64,000 nucleotides of DNA from Bacillus xiamenensis (GCF_000300535.1 NZ_AMSH01000006.1:1-64000); one strand, 5' to 3'; shown: positions 1 to 7,683, counted from the first letter of the stretch. The notes: generated by a model from the letters alone, not told the origin. Numbers and translations: made by a program.

Positions 1-1
1 T

Positions 2-442
2 GCGGCGCTGGGGATGCTTTTGCCGTTTGGGCTAAATGGTGTAAGTAATAAATTAAAAACTAAAGCAACACTAGACGTACAGAAAAACTTAAATAAAAAC
101 CATCATGAATCTAGAAAAGCTAGTTTAAAAGAAATTAAACGCCAATTAAATATACCAAGAACACAGAATCCTGAAAGTCAAAAGATGGTGCCCTTAACAG
201 ATAAGAATGGAAAACGAATATTAAATGAAAAAAAACAACCCATCCTTACGAGAGAACTTACGTATGATGTTAATGGTAAAAAAATTGTTATTCAGGATCA
301 TTCAAATGGTCACGATTTTGGAGAAGGAGGCGTTGGAAACCAACCTTCACACCACAATGTAAGACCTGAAAACAACACACGCAATGGTAAAGTTGAAGGT
401 GTAGAAGACCATTATTATTTTGAAAGAAGAAACAATAAATAA
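2..442 (+). CDS. C-terminal part of an LXG-type polymorphic toxin (nuclease domain), cut by the window edge
   Basis: The reading frame is open to the first bases of the window, so this is the 3' end of a longer gene rather than a complete 142-residue protein. The visible part starts with a short hydrophobic glycine-rich stretch, then a basic linker, then a compact C-terminal domain with a GHDFGEGG motif, a His pair (SHHNVRP) and a final EDHYYF. This layout resembles the nuclease tips of Bacillus LXG toxins such as YeeF and YobL, which are secreted by the type VII pathway and act on RNA or DNA. The exact toxin family (HNH-like or Ntox24-like) is not certain. The next gene starts 20 bp downstream and looks like its immunity protein, which supports the toxin reading. 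Confidence 0.65.
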   Translation, partial: AALGMLLPFGLNGVSNKLKTKATLDVQKNLNKNHHESRKASLKEIKRQLNIPRTQNPESQKMVPLTDKNGKRILNEKKQPILTRELTYDVNGKKIVIQDHSNGHDFGEGGVGNQPSHHNVRPENNTRNGKVEGVEDHYYFERRNNK

Positions 443-462
443 CCCAAACGAGGAGTATCCAA

Positions 463-852
463 ATGATTAGAGAAGAAAAATTTATGAACCCACAAGCGAT
501 GACTCAAATTTTTGGGGAGATCCCACAATTTAAAAATGCAGAGATCATGAATGTTGATTTAAACAGAGATGGTCCTACCCTATTTATAAGACTAATGACA
601 AAAGACTCCGTGAAAAATAAACCTAAACGTTGGAGAGATTTTGATGTTGTCTACGTTGAATTATCATTCATTGGTGTAACGGATTTAAAAATTAATCACT
701 TAGGAAATAATAATATAATTGATCATTTTGAGATTAGCACAACAGGGGATGAAGGGTTACTAAAAATAAATTGTAAGAATCAAATGCAAATCGAAACCAT
801 ATTTGATTGGGCAAGAGTTGAACAAATTTCACCAGGGCTAATTGGTTCTTAA
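463..852 (+). CDS. Probable immunity protein, Imm50-like
   Basis: A 129-residue acidic cytoplasmic protein directly behind the toxin gene on the same strand, with a GAGGAG ribosome binding site 6 bases before the ATG. Near the N terminus it has an IFGEIPQFKNAEI segment, which resembles the IFG-W-P-FHDAEI signature of Imm50 proteins, followed by beta-rich sequence. Imm50 proteins are found next to polymorphic toxins and are thought to neutralise the toxin domain. No signal peptide or membrane segment is visible, which fits a cytosolic antidote. Family assignment is from motif memory only; the neighbour position is the stronger argument. A second ATG seven codons in is possible but has no ribosome binding site. 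Confidence 0.55.
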   Translation: MIREEKFMNPQAMTQIFGEIPQFKNAEIMNVDLNRDGPTLFIRLMTKDSVKNKPKRWRDFDVVYVELSFIGVTDLKINHLGNNNIIDHFEISTTGDEGLLKINCKNQMQIETIFDWARVEQISPGLIGS

Positions 853-930
853 AATCGTTTCGTATAAAACCTCATTATACGTTTCATGATATCTATGAAT
901 ACACTGAATTTATGATAAAAGAACACAAAG

Positions 931-979
931 AACCCATGATTTCATGGGTTCAGGCTGTCGAGATTTTCTCGACAGCCTG
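931..979 (-). terminator. Two adjacent hairpins between convergent genes
   Basis: Positions 931-950 and 951-979 form two perfect inverted repeats (AACCCATGA/TCATGGGTT and CAGGCTGTCGAGA/TCTCGACAGCCTG). Read on the minus strand the second hairpin is followed by a T-rich run, so it can end the minus-strand operon; it also lies just behind the immunity gene. Confidence 0.6.
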
Positions 980-995
980 AGCATCCAGAAAGATG

Positions 996-1310
996 CTATG
1001 AATTGTTCAATCTCTGTTTTGCTTCATCAATTAGAGGCAGCATAAGACGTTTGACACTTTCATTAAGCTTCGTATACTTTTCAAAACGCCGTTGTGCACT
1101 TCTATGTGTTGTTGCTTGTTCGTAAAAGGTTCGTACCTTCCTCAATTCTCTTAACTTCTGTCGAATGATTTTATTTGTGGCAAATACAACATTTGCATTC
1201 CCGCAATTAGGACAGGAGAAGAATTGAATTACAATGCCTTTCGCTTCTTTTTTCTCTCTTACTTCGACAGCATAATGTTTTTGGCATTTCTCGCACAAAA
1301 CATCATTCAT
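996..1310 (-). CDS. Small zinc-ribbon protein of unknown function
   Basis: A 104-residue protein with two CxxC pairs (CEKC near residue 7 and CPNC near residue 33), which predicts a zinc ribbon, followed by a long basic helical region. It is the last gene of a minus-strand run of four small genes and its start overlaps the end of the upstream gene by one base (ATGA-type junction), so it is probably translationally coupled. Small zinc-ribbon proteins of this kind are common in phages and integrative elements. No specific function can be assigned. Confidence 0.6.
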   Translation of the reverse strand: MNDVLCEKCQKHYAVEVREKKEAKGIVIQFFSCPNCGNANVVFATNKIIRQKLRELRKVRTFYEQATTHRSAQRRFEKYTKLNESVKRLMLPLIDEAKQRLNNS

Positions 1311-1630
1311 TACACTGTACCTTTTTGGAGGATGTATACCCCTCGTGCTTTGTCCCAGACTAGATCATCTTTATCAATTTTACGTTCTTCGTAAGGAACA
1401 TATTTCCCATCTACCATCATTTCCCTAACCTTTTTCATTGCTTGTTCAACACTCGCCGCAATTCCTTTTTCATCTAATAGGGCTGACTTGTCTATTTCAA
1501 TAATTTCCAATGCCATTCCCCCATCAAGAATCATGATGCCGGTATGTGCTACTTTCTTAGCTTCTTCTCTCAGGTTCTCCTTTGTCATTTGATCTAGTTG
1601 ACAATCTGTTTTAATAACTAAAATTTTCAT
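1310..1630 (-). CDS. Hypothetical protein of the island
   Basis: A 106-residue soluble protein with no family I recognise. It begins MKILVIKTDCQLD, suggesting a first beta strand, and its middle is helical and charged. It overlaps the end of the upstream gene by four bases and the start of the zinc-ribbon gene by one, so the three are one tightly packed transcript. Gene density and size look phage-like. Confidence 0.55.
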   Translation of the reverse strand: MKILVIKTDCQLDQMTKENLREEAKKVAHTGIMILDGGMALEIIEIDKSALLDEKGIAASVEQAMKKVREMMVDGKYVPYEERKIDKDDLVWDKARGVYILQKGTV

Positions 1631-1926
1631 TTGATTTCCTCCCCATTGATATGAATTACTTCAATAGCATTTTCCTTCAACCATTGAAATTCATAGCAAT
1701 TGATTATTGGATTTCGATAATAGCCCGGCAGTAAAATTAAAATTGTTTCGCTAGGATTTACCACGTCTAGCATTGCCGGGTTCCTTGAAACAAATTGCGG
1801 ATATTTATATTGTGGGAATTTCTTTTTCAAATCTTGCCATAGCGTTCTTGCCTGACGAGTGTTTGTTCCTACTATGAAAGTACTTGTACGTTGTTTTAAA
1901 CAGCCTTTTAAGATTAAGAGTTCCAA
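1627..1926 (-). CDS. Hypothetical protein of the island, TTG start
   Basis: A longer frame from position 1959 is open, but its first codons lie inside a rho-independent terminator (1943-1972). A GGAGG ribosome binding site 7 bases before a TTG at 1924-1926 decides for the shorter 99-residue form. The protein ends in a region (PSETILILLPGYYRN) that looks like a Rossmann-type beta-alpha unit and may bind a nucleotide or DNA, but I do not recognise the family. It is the first gene after the terminator, so a separate promoter or read-through must serve it. Confidence 0.5.
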   Translation of the reverse strand: MELLILKGCLKQRTSTFIVGTNTRQARTLWQDLKKKFPQYKYPQFVSRNPAMLDVVNPSETILILLPGYYRNPIINCYEFQWLKENAIEVIHINGEEIK

Positions 1927-1942
1927 TGCTCTTCCTCCATAT

Positions 1943-1972
1943 AAAAAAGCACCTATCACACAGACAGGTGCT
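1943..1972 (-). terminator. Rho-independent terminator behind the gene at 1996-2235
   Basis: On the minus strand the inverted repeat GAAGCACCTGTC/GATAGGTGCTTTTTT forms a stem ending in a run of T. It lies between two minus-strand genes and partly inside the open frame that extends the next gene. Confidence 0.75.
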
Positions 1973-1995
1973 TCACATTTATCTATTCCACAAAA

Positions 1996-2235
1996 TCAAT
2001 CAGTGAGTCCATTCGCCAGCATGTCCTTTATGCGATCTTGTGCTTCTTTGAAAGACATATCCTCGGCATCATAGAATGTATACTCTGATTTAATCACGTT
2101 GTCCTTGTGTTTGGTTTCAGCATTCACAACGACATAAGGAACACGTTTGATCGTTTTAATAAAATGCGACTCTTCCCAAGTTTCTTGAATTTCTTGCACA
2201 CGTTGCTCCATAGATTTCACGGTTAGTTCTACCAC
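1996..2235 (-). CDS. Hypothetical 79-residue phage-like protein
   Basis: Starts at a GTG with a GGAGGTG ribosome binding site 7 bases upstream. The product is small, charged and beta-alpha, without membrane segments or known motif. It sits between one copy of the repeated terminator (upstream side) and its own terminator at 1943-1972, so it forms a single-gene unit, like the three cassettes to its right. Confidence 0.5.
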   Translation of the reverse strand: MVELTVKSMEQRVQEIQETWEESHFIKTIKRVPYVVVNAETKHKDNVIKSEYTFYDAEDMSFKEAQDRIKDMLANGLTD

Positions 2236-2253
2236 AGCTAAACACCTCCATAT

Positions 2254-2310
2254 AAAAAAGCGACCTCCACAATGGAAGCCGCTCTCAATTTATTACCTAA
2301 TACCATATTC
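2254..2310. repeat. Cassette terminator repeat, copy C (short copy)
   Basis: Contains the hairpin GCGACCTCCA/TGGAAGCCGC (2260-2282), which on the minus strand is followed by TTTTTTATA, then the shared sequence CTCTCAATTTATTACCTAATACCAT. The same sequence occurs at about 2923-3060 and 3479-3612. This copy lacks the three TGCCA boxes present in the other two. It acts as the terminator of the interrupted gene at 2326-2871. Confidence 0.8.
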
Positions 2311-2325
2311 CATTTCTTATATTAA

Positions 2326-2871
2326 TCAAATATTAATTTGCTGCTTTACTACTTTATCATAATTCTCAATACACTCTTCCAATAAAACCAAGGTCGCATA
2401 TAACCTTCCAATGGATTTAATCCGTCTTTTATAAGCCCAAATCCAAAAACCAATCACAATCAAGAAAGTCAAACCAACACTTGATAACAAATATTGAATT
2501 TAAGGTATAAAACCTTGTAGAGAGTTCAACAAATCTTCAGAATTAATATCTTCACTATCTAAATATTTACCAAAGATATTCATAAAAATTGATATTATTG
2601 CCATTCCTGTTGACGACATAACAGTTATCATAACAAGTATTATTGAGAAAGGTTGATTGTATAAAGTTTGAGTATCTTTCTCTAATTCTATAGAAGCCTC
2701 AATTCTTTTTAACATCCTATTTAATTCATCCTTATCATGATCTAAGATAATGTCATTTTGTAATTTTACATCTTCGTCGAAAGTAGTTTTAATTATTTTT
2801 TTATAATTTTTTTTATAACGACCTTTTAAATATGTTGTAACAGCTTTAGATTCTCCAAGTTTCCTAGTCAT
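2326..2871 (-). pseudogene. Two-membrane-segment protein interrupted by an in-frame TAA
   Basis: The frame from ATG 2871 gives 123 residues ending at TAA (2500-2502). Reading on past that stop in the same frame gives another 57 residues to a TGA at 2326-2328, including a second hydrophobic segment (SSVGLTFLIVIGFWIW). The full reading is a 181-codon protein with an N-terminal basic coiled region, one membrane span near residue 80-100, a polar linker and a second span, like many small two-span effector proteins. The stop is in the linker. I infer a nonsense mutation; programmed read-through or a genuinely short protein are the alternatives. Function unknown. Confidence 0.5.
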
Positions 2872-2922
2872 ATATAGTCACCTCAGATGATATATCGACC
2901 TATCATTTGTAAAATTTTATTA

Positions 2923-3060
2923 TTTGCAAATTTTGTCGAACGAAAAGCGACCCCCGTATTGGAAGCCGCTCTCAATTTATCACCTAAATCTTAACCGCTC
3001 TGAGACAAAATGCTTTGCCAAGATCGTGCCAAAAGTTTGCCATTTTTATATAAGTATCAT
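2923..3060. repeat. Cassette terminator repeat, copy B
   Basis: Long copy of the repeat: TTTGCAAATTTTGTCGAACGA, terminator hairpin 2946-2968 (minus strand, followed by CTTTTCG), CTCTCAATTTATCACCTAA, then TGCCA boxes spaced 11 bp apart at about 3016-3043. It closely matches copy A at 3479-3612. It lies just downstream of the DUF2513-like gene. Confidence 0.8.
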
Positions 3061-3069
3061 TTTTCACAC

Positions 3070-3429
3070 TCATTTTATTCCTAAACTTTCAAGTGTAAAT
3101 TTTAGAGCCATTTGTTTAATAACTTCTAGCGGTACTGAATTGAATTTTTCACCAAAGTGATTCTTAACTCTTTTGAAAACAGTACCATCTCTCATACTAT
3201 CTAATAATTCATGGCCTTGATATGTAAGACTTCTAGCTTTCCAACAGAAATATTGATCAATTCCTAAATCTTTACCTTCAAGCATTCTAGCTTCTGATAG
3301 TAATTTAATATGATAACTAACTTTTACTGGATCTTCATTTTCAATTTCTATGGATAACCAAACATTAGGATTTTCATGCTCTTCTAATTTTATTAATATC
3401 TCTCGAATTAAATTCATATCTCTTTTCAT
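3070..3429 (-). CDS. DUF2513-like protein
   Basis: A 119-residue protein that begins MKRDMNLIREILIKLEE and later has LTYQGHELLDSMRD and a final PLEVIKQMALKF, the pattern of the DUF2513 family. These proteins look like winged-helix domains and are scattered in phages and genomic islands; no function is established that I know of. The gene stands alone between repeat copies A and B and so looks like a mobile single-gene cassette. Confidence 0.7.
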   Translation of the reverse strand: MKRDMNLIREILIKLEEHENPNVWLSIEIENEDPVKVSYHIKLLSEARMLEGKDLGIDQYFCWKARSLTYQGHELLDSMRDGTVFKRVKNHFGEKFNSVPLEVIKQMALKFTLESLGIK

Positions 3430-3478
3430 CGTAATCCCCCTTTACAATTAAATATCGGTATAGATTGACTAATTCAAA

Positions 3479-3612
3479 GTGTTTGCAAACTTTGTCGAAC
3501 GAAAAAACGACCTCCGCAATGGAAGCCGCTCTCAATTTATCACCTAATACCATCATAACCGCTTTCAGACGAAATGCTTTGCCAAGATCGTGCCAAAAGT
3601 GTGCCATTTTTA
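3479..3612. repeat. Cassette terminator repeat, copy A
   Basis: Matches copy B over about 130 bp: TTTGTCGAACGAAAA, terminator hairpin 3507-3529 followed by TTTTTT on the minus strand, CTCTCAATTTATCACCTAA, and TGCCA boxes at 11-bp spacing near 3580-3606. It directly follows the gene at 3610-4344. The minus strand could encode KWHTFGTILAKHFV, which looks like the tail of a phage integrase, so the repeat may be a fragment of an integrase 3' end plus its terminator. Confidence 0.8.
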
Positions 3613-4344
3613 CGCCCTATTAAAACGTGTGTATATTCTATCTATGTATTTTCCTATTAAGTGACCACTTGTTGTCAGTTTGAAATATTCATCTGTATCA
3701 GCATCCGCAGACTCAAAACTAACATCTAAGTCCACGTCTACTGATATAGATCTATAAAACAATTGATTGGTTATTGCTTTTTCAAGTGTCATGTTGATAC
3801 TAACCCTATTCAAATTTTCCATTTTTATCTTCCTACTTAACTGGTACTGCGTATTTTCATTTCTTTTTGCATTCTTAAAAATTGAAAATAATTTTCTGTA
3901 ATTCTCTATATCTATGTCATAAAAATGCATTAAAGCGTGTATTGAATTTAGCTGTTCATGTGTCAATTCAGTCTTTCTCTCAACTACATCATTCAAGATA
4001 CTTCCCATTATTACACATGCTTTGCTTGAATTTGAAAATAATATTTTAGAAAAAACGTCAGCTACAAATTCAGCTTTAGTCTCATCATCCACATACTCTA
4101 TTAATTTTTCTAATTGAGCTTGTGTTGGATCTTCATCCATACTGAAACCTTTTAAAAATGATTGAAATTTTTTCTTATGGATTAATTTTGATGAGTTGTG
4201 TAAAAAACCTACAACTCTCGAAGAATCTCCTATCAACTGAACATAATCATTATCCAATATATTGTTTTTCACTTGTAAATAACTTTCCATATGCTTTATT
4301 GCTCTGTCTAAAATGTTTTCTCCGCCTTTAACAATATTATTCAT
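3610..4344 (-). CDS. Hypothetical 244-residue helical protein of the island
   Basis: The start at 4344 is chosen because AAAGGAGG lies 6 bases upstream; an earlier in-frame ATG has no such site. The protein is predicted mainly alpha-helical, with a hydrophobic-helical middle (EFVADVFSKILFSNSS) and a polar beta-like tail. I do not recognise the family. It ends exactly where repeat copy A begins, so gene plus repeat form one unit. Low GC content and isolation suggest horizontal transfer. Confidence 0.55.
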   Translation of the reverse strand: MNNIVKGGENILDRAIKHMESYLQVKNNILDNDYVQLIGDSSRVVGFLHNSSKLIHKKKFQSFLKGFSMDEDPTQAQLEKLIEYVDDETKAEFVADVFSKILFSNSSKACVIMGSILNDVVERKTELTHEQLNSIHALMHFYDIDIENYRKLFSIFKNAKRNENTQYQLSRKIKMENLNRVSINMTLEKAITNQLFYRSISVDVDLDVSFESADADTDEYFKLTTSGHLIGKYIDRIYTRFNRA

Positions 4345-4561
4345 ATAAATCCTCCTTTTCCATATATTATACACTTTTGGTTATCCACCAATTCACCATA
4401 TCTATTATTGTGTTATTGTGCCTAACTCAGGGAATCGCTGAATCCTTTGCCTCTCTTGCTTTTCAACCAATTCCTTAAAATGAGTTGGACATTTTCTCAT
4501 TATGGTTAGTTGATGAAAAAGAGCATAAAAAAAGACCCACCTGCCAATTGAACAGATGAGT

Positions 4562-4990
4562 CTATAAGCCAAAGTCGTCCATTGTTCTATCCATTGTGTC
4601 TTGTGTGATCCCAATAGATCTCAATGTAATATCTCGGCTTGAGTGGTTGAATATTTCTTGCAGCAAGGCCACATCCTTGAACTTCTTATAATGCCAGTAT
4701 CCAAATGTTTTCCTTAGTGTGTGTCCCTATGCTATCGAGGCCAACATACTCCGCTGCCTCTCTCAATATATTGTATGCACTACTGCGGCTGATAGGTTTG
4801 TTTAGCCCCTCCCTGCTTCTAAATACATACTCTTGATCATCGCGATCTTTAATATATTGATCTAGTGCTTTCGAAGCGTTTTGTTTATCTTGATTCTTTT
4901 CCTGTCTTCTTCCCCTTCAAAGACACATATTGTTTCTTAACGTCTTTGACACGTAATTGAAAAAGATCAGATGTTCCCTAAACTTATCTG
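4562..4990 (-). pseudogene. Decayed tyrosine recombinase (integrase), frameshifted and N-terminally truncated
   Basis: On the minus strand three segments in different frames read as one integrase: VKKQYVSLKGKKTGKE, then QYIKDRDDQEYVFRS with EAAEYVGLDSIGTHT, then RKTFGYWHYKKFKDVALLQE ending at TAG 4562-4564. Two frame breaks are visible, one near 4890 and one near 4710 (two bases missing between GTHT and RKTFG). The R box (HTxRKTFGYW) and the NHSS His box are recognisable, but the expected RYIGI tyrosine motif reads RSIGI: the codon at 4616-4618 is Ser instead of Tyr. The N-terminal arm-binding and core-binding domains are absent. The element can no longer be moved by this protein. Confidence 0.85.
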
Positions 4991-5126
4991 ATTCATGATG
5001 ATTCCCCCTTATTTTCTAAGCATGGCCCCGCCTTGGGCTTTTTTAAGCGCTGCATATTTTGATCCATTGACTCTCTTAAAGCTTTTTCTTTTTCATCGCG
5101 CAACTTCTTTTACTACAATTTAAAGA

Positions 5127-5170
5127 ACGGACACCAACCAGCACCCTTAAAAGGTGTTGATCTGTGTCCG
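5127..5170. other. Long inverted repeat behind the XRE-ImmA gene
   Basis: CGGACAC/GTGTCCG arms enclose a second pair (AGCACCC/GGTGTT), making a long interrupted hairpin about 20 bp past the stop codon of the gene at 5190. On the minus strand it is followed by TTCTTTAAATT, so it may be a weak terminator. Confidence 0.45.
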
Positions 5171-5189
5171 CTGGCTCTCCGTCTTGGAC

Positions 5190-6350
5190 CTATTTAACTC
5201 TTTTTTTAAAATTATAGATTTTAGGTTGAACGCTATACTTAGAAAAGAACTCCTCTTCAATACCAAATAATTTAGAAATTAATTTAATCTCAAAAGACGT
5301 GTGTTTTTGAAAATCGTTTAAGTCAGATAAATTATTTTCAAAAATGTATCTTAAAGAATTTCTTAACTTACCCGGCCTAATAATCGGTATAGTATCATCG
5401 AGTGGCTCTTGTACTCTATAACCGTGTTTGTTTAATAACCCATTAAAGTAACGATATTGTTGATAAGATAACAAATTAAGTTGGTAGGCACGATAGGCTA
5501 ATGCAGCAATAGAAACATGCCACTTTTCTTTTAATTCTATATAAGAATTTGGATTTGATTTTCTTTTTACTGATTTCATATCGTTAAGGAATAGCTCTTC
5601 TGGAAGAAGAAAATTAGCTGCAAATAAATTAGCTTCACGCTCAATCTTTTCATATTCTGTAGTGGTTAACTCTAAGATGTTAATCTTATAATGTAACAAT
5701 AAATGGCCCAATTCATGCGCCAAATCGAAATTCCTTCTAACGGAAGATTTTTCAAAATTGCTGAGAACAATAATGGGTCTATTATTATTTAACCAGGAAC
5801 TGTATGCATCGGTTTTGACACTAAGATCTCGCTCCACAATAAATAGCCCATTCTTCTCTAGAAGGAACAGTAAATTCTTATTATCTTGATTATTCAAACC
5901 TAATATGTTCCTTGTCTCAATAGCAATTTCTTTAATTAATCTTTCGGTTACTTGACCTTCCTCTATTATCTGATTTATTGTATAATCTCTTAACTTTAAG
6001 ATCAGATTGTCAGGATACTCAACAAAATCTTCAATATACTCCATCAAGTAATTTATAAATCTTAAGTATACAGCTTCTGTTTTAGTTCTTTTAGCGTTGT
6101 TCTTTTCGGATGATCTATATGCTATTCCTTCTTCTTTAACAGTTTCGCCAATACTGGAGTCATTATAAAAGAAGAAGTTTTTAACATTAAAAAGTTGTTT
6201 AATTTTGCTCATGGTCTCAATTCCTGGTGTAGCATATCCGTTTTCAAATTGCCAAACTGCTTGTTCAGTTACATCCAAAGCTATAGCTAATTCATTTCTT
6301 GAATAACCATGAAGCACTCTGATATCAGTTAGTTTTTCACCAACAAACAT
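5190..6350 (-). CDS. XRE-family regulator fused to an ImmA/IrrE metallopeptidase domain (antitoxin-type)
   Basis: A 386-residue protein with an N-terminal helix-turn-helix of the XRE/Cro type (about residues 5-60) and a C-terminal ImmA/IrrE (DUF955) zinc peptidase domain with HELGH at 212-216 and a downstream EREANLFAANFLLP, whose Glu at about 239 is the likely third ligand. Such fusions repress their own operon and, in phages and ICEs, cleave or antagonise a partner regulator; some are described as antitoxins. It lies 20 bp behind the 257-residue gene on the same strand, so the two form an operon. All peptidase residues are present, so the enzyme is predicted to be active. Confidence 0.8.
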   Translation of the reverse strand: MFVGEKLTDIRVLHGYSRNELAIALDVTEQAVWQFENGYATPGIETMSKIKQLFNVKNFFFYNDSSIGETVKEEGIAYRSSEKNNAKRTKTEAVYLRFINYLMEYIEDFVEYPDNLILKLRDYTINQIIEEGQVTERLIKEIAIETRNILGLNNQDNKNLLFLLEKNGLFIVERDLSVKTDAYSSWLNNNRPIIVLSNFEKSSVRRNFDLAHELGHLLLHYKINILELTTTEYEKIEREANLFAANFLLPEELFLNDMKSVKRKSNPNSYIELKEKWHVSIAALAYRAYQLNLLSYQQYRYFNGLLNKHGYRVQEPLDDTIPIIRPGKLRNSLRYIFENNLSDLNDFQKHTSFEIKLISKLFGIEEEFFSKYSVQPKIYNFKKRVK

Positions 6351-6370
6351 ATTAAGTGCCTCCTTTAAAA

Positions 6371-7144
6371 TTATTTTTTCCCCTCTATGTTAACATCAAT
6401 TTCTTGATGAACTTTCCCAACAATGTAATCACTCTCAGAGAATTCTTCAGGTGCTACCTTATCTTCGTGAAGAGTTTCCAAATCTTCTGAAGTAATTTGA
6501 ACATTTGAAGCTTCAATAAAACGATTCCAATTATCAACTCGTCTAAACTCAGACAATCCAGGAGCAGGCAAAAAGAGATTTACAGATGATAACATTTTGC
6601 TTGTTACATCAAATTCGTAAGCAATTATATAAAAATGAGTATAATTTTCTTCCATATTCGCTATTTCAGCGAGGACTTCTTTGTCCTCTGAATTTTTTCG
6701 ATCGAGTGGTGAAAAAGCAAACTTTAATTGTTCTGTTCCCCCTACACTGGCTTCGGTATCTTTAAAATGATTTTTATTTATTTTTGAAAGTTGTACTAAA
6801 TAATTTTTTTCTTGATCCTCCTTTTTCTTTTGAAGGATACCAGCAGCACCATTATTAATTATTGTCCCTATTTTTAAAATAAATAACGTTTTTTCTCCAT
6901 TTATTTGATTATCAAACTTCAAATATCCCCATGTGTAACCAGCTTTTGATGTTTGATATTCTATACCTTGAGTTTCACATACCTCTGCTACAGCATTATC
7001 AATATGATTCCCTCTCACCCAAGCATAAGCACTACTTATTTTCATCAAAGCTTTTTTTTCGCGTCTTTCATCTAAATAACTTTTGTAGCCTTTTAAAATC
7101 CCTTCAACTATCTTTTGACTTAAAGACTCTGGAAAGTGATTCAT
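6371..7144 (-). CDS. Partner protein of the XRE-ImmA gene, possible toxin or effector (DUF5986-like)
   Basis: A 257-residue soluble protein. The N-terminal half is helical (KIVEGILKGYKSYLDERR), the middle is beta-rich (GYTWGYLKFDN, KTLFILKIGTIINNGAAG), and the tail is acidic. I do not recognise it firmly; it resembles proteins annotated as DUF5986, which often sit before XRE-ImmA genes. Position as first gene of a two-gene operon with a peptidase-type regulator suggests a toxin-antitoxin or defence pair. That function is inference from context only. Confidence 0.5.
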   Translation of the reverse strand: MNHFPESLSQKIVEGILKGYKSYLDERREKKALMKISSAYAWVRGNHIDNAVAEVCETQGIEYQTSKAGYTWGYLKFDNQINGEKTLFILKIGTIINNGAAGILQKKKEDQEKNYLVQLSKINKNHFKDTEASVGGTEQLKFAFSPLDRKNSEDKEVLAEIANMEENYTHFYIIAYEFDVTSKMLSSVNLFLPAPGLSEFRRVDNWNRFIEASNVQITSEDLETLHEDKVAPEEFSESDYIVGKVHQEIDVNIEGKK

Positions 7145-7499
7145 TATTTAACATACCCCTTTTTATTTGATTAACTCATTTTACACTTTTGAGCCATTTT
7201 TTTAAAGTGATTTAAAAATTACTAGGTTTAATTTAAAACAGATAGTATCAGAAGCGATAAAACATTATCGAAATGGAAATCTATATTGAGAACGCACTTA
7301 ATAAAATAAAAAAACAAAAGGAGTACTAATTGTTCTATATTTTTCTTACAGCCTTTGATTGCCTGTAATAACTCGATATGCTTTGGTAAATTCGTTGTAC
7401 CTCCTACTCATTAGAGTATGAACTCCTGTTTTTGTAGTTTTATAAATAAAATAAATCGAACTTGTTTAAAAATCCTTGAACCGAAACTAGCAGAAAACA
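7145..7499. other. Intergenic region between island module and tRNA-Arg terminator, no gene seen
   Basis: About 350 bp of AT-rich sequence without a convincing gene. Only very short frames occur; one at about 7330 has a GGAG ribosome binding site but stops after 12 codons. The minus-strand part near 7145-7200 probably holds the promoter of the two-gene XRE-ImmA operon. The missing left junction of the integrated element could be searched for here or beyond the window. Confidence 0.4.
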
Positions 7500-7543
7500 A
7501 AAAAGCCAGAAACATTGTTTTATCAACGTCTCTGACTTTTTAA
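7500..7543 (-). terminator. Terminator downstream of tRNA-Arg
   Basis: Stem AAAAAGCCAGAAAC/GTCTCTGACTTTTT with G-T pairs; T-runs on both strands, so it can work in both directions. It follows the 3' end of the tRNA by about 20 bp. Confidence 0.65.
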
Positions 7544-7561
7544 CGGTTTTAAATAAAATTA

Positions 7562-7635
<74 letters not shown>

Positions 7636-7683
7636 ATGTTGTTATGTAGCGTGCTGGGCTGTATTACCTCAACGACAAGATTT

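Noticed and set aside
1627..1959. Longer form of the gene at 1627 starting at 1959
   Set aside because: Its first codons lie in a terminator; the TTG at 1926 has the ribosome binding site.
3374..3607. A 77-codon minus-strand frame overlapping repeat copy A
   Set aside because: It runs through the terminator hairpin and overlaps the DUF2513-like gene; it is explained by the repeat.
4405..4614. A 69-codon minus-strand frame
   Set aside because: It overlaps the end of the integrase remnant in another frame and has no ribosome binding site.
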